Of a stretch of 64,000 nucleotides of DNA, positions 43,408-51,591 are shown in pieces. The stretch is taken from positions 79,264 through 143,263 of the forward strand of contig NZ_QNUL01000018.1 of assembly GCF_003383615.1 (NCBI RefSeq). The letters are read 5' to 3'. The notes beneath the pieces are model-generated. The model worked only from the letters and a program-made list of their open reading frames with translations, did no database searches and was not told where the DNA came from. The DNA comes from Dyadobacter luteus. GTDB lineage: Bacteria; Bacteroidota; Bacteroidia; Cytophagales; Spirosomataceae. The translations under genes were made by a program, and so were the position numbers. Position 1 is the stretch's first letter; each line of letters starts with the position of its first letter.

Positions 43408-44100
43408 ATGCACGACATTTTTGAATGGGAAAGACTACTTTTTAACAAGCTTCCGGCGGTCTTCGTTTTTGAAGTTGCATTCCGGTCTGCGGTGATGTTT
43501 ACGATCGTTCTGATTGCCCTTAGAGCAACCGGCAAACGTGGGGTGAAGCAGCTTTCAATTTTCGAAACTGTAATTATTATTGCTTTAGGATCCGCCGCAG
43601 GAGATCCCATGTTTTATGAAGACGTTGGACTAATACCTGCATTGGTTGTTTTTACAACGGTAATCCTGCTATACAGGCTGGTAACTTGGCTCACGGGAAA
43701 AAGCAAGTGGTTTGAAAAACTAATTGAAGGAGACACAGTTTGTCTGATCAAAAATGGCAAATTTTCCCTATCTGAGTTTAAAAAAGAGAGTCTGGCACAG
43801 GATGAGTTTTTTTCTGAATTAAGACTGAAAAGCGTCGAACATCTCGGACAAATCAGAAATGCATACCTCGAACCAAGTGGTGAGCTCTCTGTATTCTTTT
43901 GTGATCATAGCGAGGTGGTTCCGGGTTTGCCTATTCTGCCACATTTATACAATAAAAAAACAAAATTCATTAACAGTAAGGGGCTCTACGCATGTACTTT
44001 TTGTGGTCATACAGAATCGCTGGAGGAAGGAACTTCGCACTGTACCGAGTGTGGAAAAGATACCTGGGTATTGGCGATTAAAACCCTGAGAAACTCATGA
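43408..44100 (+). CDS. YetF/DUF421 membrane protein with a C-terminal zinc ribbon
   Basis: 230 residues. Three N-terminal helices (AFRSAVMFTIVLIALRATG, FETVIIIALGSAAGDP, IPALVVFTTVILLY) and the RGVKQLSIFE motif are the DUF421 (YetF/YcaP) pattern. The cytoplasmic DUF421 domain follows (VCLIKNGKFSLSEFKKESL with AQDEFFSELRLKSVEHLGQI). An extra C-terminal segment has CTFCGHTESLEEG and HCTECGKDTW, a CxxC-CxxC zinc ribbon of about 35 residues that is not normally part of YetF proteins as I know them. Role of the family: unknown, membrane-associated. Confidence 0.88.
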   Translation: MHDIFEWERLLFNKLPAVFVFEVAFRSAVMFTIVLIALRATGKRGVKQLSIFETVIIIALGSAAGDPMFYEDVGLIPALVVFTTVILLYRLVTWLTGKSKWFEKLIEGDTVCLIKNGKFSLSEFKKESLAQDEFFSELRLKSVEHLGQIRNAYLEPSGELSVFFCDHSEVVPGLPILPHLYNKKTKFINSKGLYACTFCGHTESLEEGTSHCTECGKDTWVLAIKTLRNS

Positions 44101-44194
44101 ATCAGTTTTCAGAATGATATAATTCAGCAATTGTATCCACGTACGATCCTATATTTGATTAAACAGGCTCCCAACACAATAAACATATAACACC

Positions 44195-44596
44195 ATGGAG
44201 AATATCACTTTGTCAGAAGAAATTATAGAAACAGCTAAAAAAAGAGCAGCAGGACAACCTTATCCACATCTTATTAAGAGTCTTAAAGCAATTGGTGTGG
44301 ACAACTATTTTGTGAAAGTGAGCAATCACAAAAGGACATATACGTCCCTCAATGGAGAAAAACTAATTCTGCCTCCCGACATGCCTGAATTCGAACCTGC
44401 GGAGACATTTGAGCTGGAAGCGGTCAAAGCAGCCATTAAGAAAATTCAGGATGGCTCTATCGATTATCACACTTTTCTGCGTGAGATTGGCGACGCAGGT
44501 ATACATACCTATGTTGCTGATATTACGGGCATGAAGGTTATTTATCAAGGTCCCAATTCGGAGTATGAATACGAAGAAATTATCCCTGAAGTATAA
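44195..44596 (+). CDS. DUF1398 family protein
   Basis: 133 residues. The family pattern is clear: ETAKKRAAGQPYPHLIKSLKAIGV at the N-terminus, then a central helix and DYHTFLREIGDAGIHTYVADIT, ending in IIPEV. DUF1398 proteins were once called phage envelope proteins on weak grounds; I know of no established role. No signal peptide. Stand-alone gene, ending in a hairpin convergent with the threonine aldolase gene. Confidence 0.87.
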   Translation: MENITLSEEIIETAKKRAAGQPYPHLIKSLKAIGVDNYFVKVSNHKRTYTSLNGEKLILPPDMPEFEPAETFELEAVKAAIKKIQDGSIDYHTFLREIGDAGIHTYVADITGMKVIYQGPNSEYEYEEIIPEV

Positions 44597-44606
44597 ATCT
44601 TTACTC

Positions 44607-44638
44607 AACCCGCCTGCGCTTTCTTATGCAGGTGGGTT
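44607..44638. terminator. Hairpin between DUF1398 and threonine aldolase
   Basis: Stem aacccgcctgc/gcaggtgggtt (10 bp plus one wobble). It overlaps the stop codon of the minus-strand gene by 2 nt. Confidence 0.6.
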
Positions 44639-45650
44639 AACTTAGAATCGTCTGCATTTCAGATAAGTGATCGTCTGTAAAATCCAGATGCGTTACAAAA
44701 CGTACAAGTCCCTTTCCAAAAGTAACGGCAAATATTCCTTTTTCGGCAAGATGCTGCACGTACTCTTTTTCTGACAAATTCTCGTCGAGACGAATGATCA
44801 CAATATTTGTATCCACCTGAAATATCTCCTCTACTTCCGGCCTGCTGCGAAATATACTTGCAATAGCTCTTGCGCGCAAATGGTCTTCTTCGAGTCGGGC
44901 TACATGGTGATCCAACGCATAAATGCCAGCCGCAGCCAGAATACCGGCCTGCCTCCAGCCACCACCCATTACTTTACGAAACCGCTTCGCTCTTGTAATG
45001 AGCTGATCTGAACCGATTAACAATGACCCGACCGGGCATCCCAATCCTTTGGAAAGACAAATACTGACCGTATCAAATAACTGACCATATTGTTCAGGAC
45101 TTTCACCTGTTTCGGCTAAAGCATTGAACAAACGCGCTCCATCCAGATGAAGCGGTATCTTACGGTCCCAGCAAAGCTGCCTGATATTTTTGATTTCATT
45201 AATATCATAGTAAGCTCCCCCCCCTTTGTTCATGGTATTTTCCAGGGAGATCAACCCTGTACATGTTGTATGGATATCGTCGTCGGGGCTGATTGCTTCT
45301 GCTACCTGAGCTGCTGTAACTCTTCCCCGGTCACCATCCAATAGTTTCACCGATGCAAAAGAATTCAGCATTATACCTCCTCCTTCGTAGAGATAAATGT
45401 GTGAATTTTTATCGCAAATGACATCGTTGCCTGGTTTAGTGTGTACTCTGATCGCCAACTGGTTGGTCATCGTTCCGGACGGACAAAACAGAGCAGCATC
45501 CATACCAAACATTCTCGCCGCCTTCTCCTGCAGAGCATTTACTGTCGGATCATCTCCAAAAACATCGTCACCCAAATCCGCCTCAAACATGGCTTCTTTC
45601 ATGGCTTTGGTAGGTTTGGTAACTGTATCGCTGCGCAGGTCAATGGTCAT
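44637..45650 (-). CDS. ltaE: Low-specificity L-threonine aldolase
   Basis: 337 residues from the ATG at 45650; an in-frame TTG at 45662 is not needed. PLP-dependent enzyme that splits L-threonine or L-allo-threonine into glycine and acetaldehyde. MTIDLRSDTVTKPT is the family N-terminal signature, GDDVFGDDPTVNALQ follows, and the PLP Lys lies in CLSKGLGCPVGSLL. Also HLDGARLFNA in the middle part. Cytoplasmic, single gene, intact. Confidence 0.95.
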   Translation of the reverse strand: MTIDLRSDTVTKPTKAMKEAMFEADLGDDVFGDDPTVNALQEKAARMFGMDAALFCPSGTMTNQLAIRVHTKPGNDVICDKNSHIYLYEGGGIMLNSFASVKLLDGDRGRVTAAQVAEAISPDDDIHTTCTGLISLENTMNKGGGAYYDINEIKNIRQLCWDRKIPLHLDGARLFNALAETGESPEQYGQLFDTVSICLSKGLGCPVGSLLIGSDQLITRAKRFRKVMGGGWRQAGILAAAGIYALDHHVARLEEDHLRARAIASIFRSRPEVEEIFQVDTNIVIIRLDENLSEKEYVQHLAEKGIFAVTFGKGLVRFVTHLDFTDDHLSEMQTILS

Positions 45651-45798
45651 TGTACGAATCAATCAGATGTTTTCCGGAAAGTCTTATACCAAACTTAAAA
45701 TTTGGCGGGGTGTGAAGATAGGGAGGAATGTCCAAAACGGCGTAGTGATTATCAACTACTTTTCTTTAAAACTGATATATTGCGAAAAAAACGTTTTC

Positions 45799-45978
45799 AT
45801 GGAGTTTGAGGAATATCTGAAACAGAAAAAAATAAATGCGGATCATTTCAAAAAAAATGATCCGGCGCGATTTGAAGAATGGCAGGCCTTGTTTACTACC
45901 ATGCATCCTGAAAGCTTCACTGCTCAAAAGAAATTCCTGATCAACGATATAAGGAGAAGATATTTGCTATCGGAATAA
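45799..45978 (+). CDS. Small conserved protein, 59 residues
   Basis: ATG at 45799, TAA at 45976-45978. A longer in-frame extension to 45397 overlaps the threonine aldolase gene and is not real. Two-helix protein: MEFEEYLKQKKINADHFKKN, then FEEWQALFTTMHPESFTAQ and FLINDIRRRYLL. I have the impression that proteins of this length with an MHPxSFTxQK motif occur across the Cytophagales, but I cannot give a family name. Divergent from threonine aldolase; followed by the 90-bp repeats. Confidence 0.65.
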   Translation: MEFEEYLKQKKINADHFKKNDPARFEEWQALFTTMHPESFTAQKKFLINDIRRRYLLSE

Positions 45979-45982
45979 CCCT

Positions 45983-46250
45983 CGGTCTGCACGCCCAAAG
46001 GCGAGCTGAACGGAAATAGCCAATCAATAATGCCGTCCAGACTTACTGAATCGTTCAGACCGGAGATTTACCCGGTCTGAACGCCCAAAGGCGGGCTGAA
46101 CGGAAATAATAGCCAATCAATAATGCCGTCCAGACTTACTGAATCATTCAGACCGGAGATTTACCCGGTCTGAACGCCCAGAGGCGGGCTGAACGGAAAT
46201 AGCCAATCACTAACGCCGTGCAGACTGAGTGCGTAATTCAGACCGGAGAG
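45983..46250. repeat. Three tandem copies of a 90-93 bp palindromic repeat
   Basis: Units start with cggtctg at 45983, 46073 and 46166; unit 2 has a 3-nt insertion. At the first junction cgttcagaccgg (46052-46063) pairs perfectly with ccggtctgaacg (46072-46083), loop agatttac; at the second junction the stem is 10 bp (46147-46174). Each unit also has gcccaaaggcgggc. The array fills the space between the small protein gene and the convergent S9 peptidase gene, where it could act as a terminator. It ends 3 nt before the stop of the latter gene. Confidence 0.9.
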
Positions 46251-46252
46251 GA

Positions 46253-48544
46253 TTAATTCATTCCCTCCCAAGCCGGCGGCTCTACCCCCAGCAGATGTTT
46301 CACAAAGAAGTCCCGGCGTTTATGTTCGCCATAATCTCCTCCCATAGAGTGTCCCATTCCGGGAACCATCAGAAAGTCAAATGGTTTGTTGGCCTTAATG
46401 AGCGCATCCATAAATTGCATCGTTGATGCGGGATCTACATTGTCATCCATTTCTCCCAGTATCAGCAACAATTTCCCTTTAAGTTTCGCCGCATGTGTCG
46501 AGTTAGAAGATGCTGCATAATGCTCCCCGATAGGATACCCCATCCACTGCTCATTCCACCAGATTTTATCCATACGGTTATCATGACATCCGGACGAAGA
46601 CACTGCCACTTTGTAGAAATCCGGGTGCAAAAGCAGAGCAGCCGCAGAATTTTGTCCGCCAGCAGAGTTTCCGAAAATGCCCACACGAGATGCATCTATA
46701 TAAGGATATTTAGCCGCAGCCGCTTTAATCCATTTAATTCGGTCAGGGAACCCTGCATCTTTAATATTTTGCCAGCATACATCATGAAATGCCTTTGAAC
46801 GGTTCGAAGTGCCCATTCCATCCAATTGTACCACCACGAAACCCAGCTCAGCGAGTTCATGTAAAAAACGATACCGAAAATCTGAATTGAATACTTTGGG
46901 CGCATGTGAACTATGAGGTCCTGCGTAAATCAATTCTATAACCGGATATTTCTTTTTGGGGTTATAATTGATCGGTCGTACGATAATTCCATAAATATCA
47001 GTTTCGTTGTCTCTCGCTTTTGACACAAATACTTCGGGTGCTTTCCAGCCGATCTTCGTCAATGCGCTGATATCCGCTTTTTCTATTTCCTGAATGATCT
47101 TCCCGTCAACGGCACTTTTCAGATTGGTCACAGGCGGAAGATCTATTCTTGAATAGGTATCTACAAAATATTGGTAGTCAGACGAAAACGTAGCTGAATG
47201 AGTGCCATTTTCAGTGGTAAGCGCTGTTAGCCCATTTCCATCAAACCCAACCCTGTAATACTGAATCAAATATGGATCCTGCCCTTTCTCTTTGCCACTG
47301 CCTTCAAAAATGATCGTACGGGCTTTTTCATCCACTTTCACCACTTTACGGATCACCCATTTACCTTTTGTAATCTGGTTTTTAACCTTGCCCGTTAACC
47401 CGTCATACAAATACAAATGGTTCCAACCGTCGCGTTCCGAAGCCCAGATAATCTCTTTCCCATCATTCACATCGTAGCGATATTTTTTACCACTGTAATC
47501 GATAAATGTTTTGCTCGATTCCGCGATCAGATCTCTTGCCTCACCATTTTCACCATTCACCTCGATCACTTTGTAAGCCTGATGTCCCCTTTCGTTGTAT
47601 TCAAAAGAAAAACCACGACTGTCGTTCCACCATTTCGGATTGGTGGTAGCATATTGGTGTCCCATTGATGTTTTCACAGCTACGTGCTTACGTGAATCAA
47701 TCACAAACAAATGTGCTTCCTTTTGTGGCAGAGCGTCACCAGGTTTGAGATAATTACGTGAATGAAGTTTCGGCTGAAACTGATCTGCCGGAGTCGATTC
47801 AACGAAATAAATCAAATGCGGTTTATTAGGGCGGATCTTAAATGTGGCAAGTTTCTTTGAATCAGGAGACCATATCAATGCAGCTGAATAATTTTCACCC
47901 TCTGAGCCATCAAAGCTCAGCGCGGATTCCGGCTCCGATTTATCGGCTTTCTGCACATACACATTGTAACTTTTTACAAAAGCAATCCATTTCCCATCAG
48001 GAGATGTCACGGGCGTACGATTTTCCTCACCTGTGCCGTCCCCCCAGTAACGTCCTCTTCGAAAATCGGGCCGTTTGGCTGTTTTTTCAACTTTGTAAGA
48101 AGCCAGGTTACATTTCCAGTTTTCATCCAGATATTCAAACTCAATCACCTGCCCTTTATCTGTGAAACGAATAGCCGTAAATGGCAAACTATCCGGCTTC
48201 ACTTTACTTTTGCTCGCTTCGGCCAATGCTACTGCAAGTTTTTCATGATCAAAGGCAGTGGACTTGCTTTTGCCGACAACATCTACCAACATGAATTTTT
48301 TCCCTGACGGAGTAGGATTGGCATACCAGAATTTATGTTCCTGATCAATCCACTGAACAGTCGAAGGAGCATTGTAGACTTTATTGTCCATCGTTTGCTT
48401 CACAATCTCAGCTCGTTGATAATCTTCTTTTTTACCCTGAGCCATCAGCGTAGTGCTGAAACCCAAAATGCAGGCTGAGATCACAGATAAAAATGGGGAA
48501 TGTATCTTCGAAGAAACGATACGCCGACCAGATAAAAATAACAT
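46253..48544 (-). CDS. S9 family peptidase (dipeptidyl peptidase IV-like)
   Basis: 763 residues with a signal sequence (SVISACILGFSTTLMAQ). Residues about 100-500 form a DPPIV N-terminal beta-propeller with KFWYANPTPSGKKF and NRTPVTSPDGKWIAF. The C-terminal alpha/beta hydrolase domain has the catalytic Ser in GIFGNSAGGQNSA (GxSxG), Asp in ILGEMDDNVDPAST and His in VPGMGHSMGG. Probably periplasmic or surface. It removes dipeptides from the N-terminus of peptides or cuts short peptides; the N-terminal extension before the signal (about 15 residues) suggests that the true start might be a bit later. Confidence 0.92.
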   Translation of the reverse strand: MLFLSGRRIVSSKIHSPFLSVISACILGFSTTLMAQGKKEDYQRAEIVKQTMDNKVYNAPSTVQWIDQEHKFWYANPTPSGKKFMLVDVVGKSKSTAFDHEKLAVALAEASKSKVKPDSLPFTAIRFTDKGQVIEFEYLDENWKCNLASYKVEKTAKRPDFRRGRYWGDGTGEENRTPVTSPDGKWIAFVKSYNVYVQKADKSEPESALSFDGSEGENYSAALIWSPDSKKLATFKIRPNKPHLIYFVESTPADQFQPKLHSRNYLKPGDALPQKEAHLFVIDSRKHVAVKTSMGHQYATTNPKWWNDSRGFSFEYNERGHQAYKVIEVNGENGEARDLIAESSKTFIDYSGKKYRYDVNDGKEIIWASERDGWNHLYLYDGLTGKVKNQITKGKWVIRKVVKVDEKARTIIFEGSGKEKGQDPYLIQYYRVGFDGNGLTALTTENGTHSATFSSDYQYFVDTYSRIDLPPVTNLKSAVDGKIIQEIEKADISALTKIGWKAPEVFVSKARDNETDIYGIIVRPINYNPKKKYPVIELIYAGPHSSHAPKVFNSDFRYRFLHELAELGFVVVQLDGMGTSNRSKAFHDVCWQNIKDAGFPDRIKWIKAAAAKYPYIDASRVGIFGNSAGGQNSAAALLLHPDFYKVAVSSSGCHDNRMDKIWWNEQWMGYPIGEHYAASSNSTHAAKLKGKLLLILGEMDDNVDPASTMQFMDALIKANKPFDFLMVPGMGHSMGGDYGEHKRRDFFVKHLLGVEPPAWEGMN

Positions 48545-48737
48545 AAGGATTAAGGATTAGAACAGGTAACTAAAGATATGGTGAATGCTTTGTGTATATA
48601 CCAGAACTGTATGAAAAACAAGATCATTCTTAACACAATGATAACAAAACCAGCTGGGCGTTAATCAATTAAAATTAACGTTTAATCATACGATTTTAAC
48701 CCTGAAAAAATAACCATTCGCAAATCCCGGAAATCAC

Positions 48738-49604
48738 ATGAAAAAAATTACCACTATCCTATTTTTACTGATCAGTCTTGTGACATTCGGTCAGGGCACG
48801 ATAAAAGAAAGCCTCCTCGTGAAGAGTAAAGCCATGGGAAAAGATATCAAATACAGCATTTATCTTCCCTCCGACTATGATAAAACCAACAGAAATTACC
48901 CGGTATTGTACTTACTACACGGTTATACAGATGATGAAACGGGCTGGACACAGTTCGGCGAAGCAGGACGCATTGCCGACGAAACCATTAAAAGTAGTGC
49001 CGCTCCGGCTATGATCATCGTAATGCCCGACGCCGGTGTAACTTTCTACATCAACAATGCAGATGGCAAGCAGAAATACGAAGATTTTTTCATCAATGAG
49101 CTGATTCCTCACGTTGAAGCGACCTATCGTGCAAGACCTAAAAAAGAATTCAGGGCTGTCGCAGGCTTGTCAATGGGAGGATATGGCACCATGATTATGG
49201 CACTGAAACATACTGAACTTTTTGCGGCAGCAGCGCCACTAAGCGGAGCATTCTGGACGGATGACGATATCACCGCTATGCCTGCCGAACGTTGGGAAGG
49301 GCTTTTCGCAGGACTTTTTGGTAAAGGAGCAGGTAAGGAACGTCTTTCAGAAAACTGGTACAGGAATTCCATTTTCAGAATTATTGAAACCACTCCTTTG
49401 GAAAAGCTTAAATCTGTGAAATACTATATCGATTGTGGCGACGATGATTTCCTGATTAAAGGAAATATGGCACTTCATTCGGCATTGATTGACAAGACCG
49501 TACCTCATGAATTTCGGGTACGCGACGGTGGGCATACCTGGACGTACTGGCGAACCGCTCTGCCGGAGGTTATGAAATTTGCGGGACAGAGTTTTACCAG
49601 ATAA
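48738..49604 (+). CDS. Secreted esterase, CE1-like
   Basis: 288 residues; signal peptide (TTILFLLISLVTFGQ). The catalytic Ser is in GLSMGGYGT, the Asp in DCGDDDFLIKGN and the His in VRDGGHTWTYWRTALPE. The N-terminal block DIKYSIYLPSDYDK followed by LLHGYTDDETGWTQFG is typical of CE1-type carbohydrate esterases/feruloyl esterases and S-formylglutathione hydrolase-like enzymes of the PF00756 family. It may remove acyl groups from polysaccharides outside the cell or in the periplasm. Divergent from the S9 peptidase gene; terminator at 49631. Confidence 0.9.
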   Translation: MKKITTILFLLISLVTFGQGTIKESLLVKSKAMGKDIKYSIYLPSDYDKTNRNYPVLYLLHGYTDDETGWTQFGEAGRIADETIKSSAAPAMIIVMPDAGVTFYINNADGKQKYEDFFINELIPHVEATYRARPKKEFRAVAGLSMGGYGTMIMALKHTELFAAAAPLSGAFWTDDDITAMPAERWEGLFAGLFGKGAGKERLSENWYRNSIFRIIETTPLEKLKSVKYYIDCGDDDFLIKGNMALHSALIDKTVPHEFRVRDGGHTWTYWRTALPEVMKFAGQSFTR

Positions 49605-49630
49605 ACCTTTGTTTTTCAATACTTTTGAAT

Positions 49631-49662
49631 CGACCCCACTGATTTTTAGTGGGGTCGGTTTT
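49631..49662 (+). terminator. Terminator after the esterase gene
   Basis: Perfect 10-bp stem cgaccccact/agtggggtcg, 7-nt loop, then T tract. Confidence 0.93.
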
Positions 49663-49820
49663 GATTTATAAACGGTCACAAACACAATTCACCTACTTCA
49701 AAACACGTCGCTATTTTCTGTGAATAGGGCAATGATTACAATCACTCCATAACCTAAACGTGCTTCGGTATCAGGTAAGCTACAGGCAATACTTTTGGTC
49801 AGAATTAAAACTAATACAAT

Positions 49821-50459
49821 ATGAACAGAGTATTTATTGTAGCCTTCTTCGTGCTTGGCTCCACATTATCAGTTTTTTCACAGGACAAAGGCGAATGGCG
49901 TGCCCGTTTGCGCGCAACTGCAGTTATTCCAGACGAAAGCGCATCCATCAGCGCAATAGGCGGAACGGCAGACATCTCCACTTCGGTAATTCCGGAACTG
50001 GATTTCACCTACTTTTTCGCTAAAAACATTTCTGCAAACTTAATTTTAGGTACCACAGAACACAACGTAAAGGCAGTAGGAACAGCGCTGGGTGATGTAG
50101 ACCTGGGTAAAGTCTGGCTCCTTCCTCCTACCCTGACTTTCCTCTATCATATTCCTGTTGCGAAGGGTATTTTGCCTTACGCAGGTGCGGGTGCCAACTA
50201 TACCATTTTCTATGGTGTTAAAAACGGGCCGGCAATAGCGAAAACCGAATATAAAAACCGATTCGGTCTGGCTGCCCAGATTGGCACAGATATCGACATT
50301 ACCAATAAGCTGTTTGTGAATGTGGATGTAAAAAAAATCTGGCTTAAAACAGACGCCACCGCAACCACCATACCAAGCGTTGCTGATGGCGCAACGGTTA
50401 CTGCAAAAACCAAAATCAATCCATGGTTATTAAGCGTGGGTATAGGACTCAAATTTTGA
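49821..50459 (+). CDS. OmpW-family outer-membrane protein
   Basis: 212 residues, signal peptide ending near VFSQ (residue 20). GEWRARLRATAVIPDESA and the KNISANLILGTTEHNVKA strand are characteristic of OmpW/AlkL barrels (8 strands). GDVDLGKVWLLPPTLTFLYH is the family block and the C-terminus WLLSVGIGLKF ends in Phe. It forms a narrow outer-membrane channel for small hydrophobic molecules in known members. Single gene with terminator at 50483. Confidence 0.93.
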   Translation: MNRVFIVAFFVLGSTLSVFSQDKGEWRARLRATAVIPDESASISAIGGTADISTSVIPELDFTYFFAKNISANLILGTTEHNVKAVGTALGDVDLGKVWLLPPTLTFLYHIPVAKGILPYAGAGANYTIFYGVKNGPAIAKTEYKNRFGLAAQIGTDIDITNKLFVNVDVKKIWLKTDATATTIPSVADGATVTAKTKINPWLLSVGIGLKF

Positions 50460-50482
50460 CGAATCGGACGTTTTCTTCATGA

Positions 50483-50522
50483 AACAATGCCTGATGGGTT
50501 TCCTGTCAGGCATTGTTGTTTT
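50483..50522 (+). terminator. Terminator after the OmpW-like gene
   Basis: Perfect 12-bp stem aacaatgcctga/tcaggcattgtt, then a T-rich tract. Confidence 0.93.
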
Positions 50523-50578
50523 GATCAGGTTAAAAGAATAGTTCCTATCTTCATCACACATTCTGACCGGAAAGACAT

Positions 50579-51535
50579 ATGAAATTTTCTATTTATTACA
50601 CAAGAAAACTCATTCCAAGCATCCTTTGCCTGCATGTTCTGGTAGGGTTTGTTTCCTGTAGTACCTCTGTAAAAGTTTCCAACCCGAAGCTCATCGGTCT
50701 CAAAAACAGTTACTGTACTCCCAACGTATCCTATCAGCTAGCGGCGGACTTATGGAATGATTCCTATTCTGTCGATTTATCAGAAACAAAGCTTAATTCG
50801 CACGACCAATTAATGTGCAAAATATTGGGAATCAGTGAACCAGTAAAAAAGTTAATAAACAGATCAGACAGAAAAGCAGATTCCCTCTCACTGGAGAGAC
50901 TTGCCCTGTTACAAAGCATCACAGGAAGAATACGGATAGCGCAAACGGAACTACAGGCAATTGCAGCTGAGCTGGATTGTGAAGGTGAACGGGCAGATAT
51001 GGCAGGAGCTTATCTCGAAAATCTGGATGATAAGAGAAACCGCAACTATACAGTTGCTTCCGTGATCGTAGCGTCGCTCACAACAGTTGCCACTGTAATT
51101 GTTTCGGGAGATGCTGCCCAAACAGCAATTGGTGTAGGCGGTGGTTTGGTCAGTGCCGGTTTAGGCGCGGTCACGATTAAGCCTAAAGGCCATCAGCTTG
51201 AATTCTTCCATGAAAGAAATCTGTTACGCTCAATATGGATGGGAACGGAAAATAATACTGATTATCCGGGCTTCGTCTGGAAAATGCTCCACGAAAAACA
51301 GTTTAGTAACAAAGGAGATATTACCCTCTCTCAAAGTATAAAAAACAGATGGACAGAATTTGAGTTCGACGGAGAACCTACCGGTAAAAAACAAGATCTT
51401 ATTTTCGGGAATGGTGGTATCTATCGCGCGGAGGACTTCCAGACTCGCTCGTCTCTGATCAATCAGATGCAATCTACCATCCGCTCTATTAATCAGGATC
51501 TTATGAGTCTCGTGGTGTATATTGAAAGTTTATAA
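50579..51535 (+). CDS. Lipoprotein with an internal membrane segment, unknown function
   Basis: 318 residues. The N-terminal signal (IPSILCLHVLVGFVSC) has the lipobox VSC, and a hydrophobic/Gly-Ala stretch (TVASVIVASLTTVATVIVSG and IGVGGGLVSAGLGAVTI) lies about residues 160-205. The rest is helical: HDQLMCKILGISEPVKKL and the C-terminal SSLINQMQSTIRSINQDLM. No family recognised. The layout looks like a cell-envelope protein with a flexible or membrane-inserted middle. It stands alone, convergent with the S9 peptidase gene. Confidence 0.6.
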   Translation: MKFSIYYTRKLIPSILCLHVLVGFVSCSTSVKVSNPKLIGLKNSYCTPNVSYQLAADLWNDSYSVDLSETKLNSHDQLMCKILGISEPVKKLINRSDRKADSLSLERLALLQSITGRIRIAQTELQAIAAELDCEGERADMAGAYLENLDDKRNRNYTVASVIVASLTTVATVIVSGDAAQTAIGVGGGLVSAGLGAVTIKPKGHQLEFFHERNLLRSIWMGTENNTDYPGFVWKMLHEKQFSNKGDITLSQSIKNRWTEFEFDGEPTGKKQDLIFGNGGIYRAEDFQTRSSLINQMQSTIRSINQDLMSLVVYIESL

Positions 51536-51591
51536 AAAAGAACCTGCACACATGCACAGGTCCTCTGATATTGATTACTTGAAGGTAATGA

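Noticed and set aside
45397..45798. Long N-terminal extension of the 59-residue protein
   Set aside because: It is antisense to the 5' part of threonine aldolase; the conserved part begins at the ATG at 45799.
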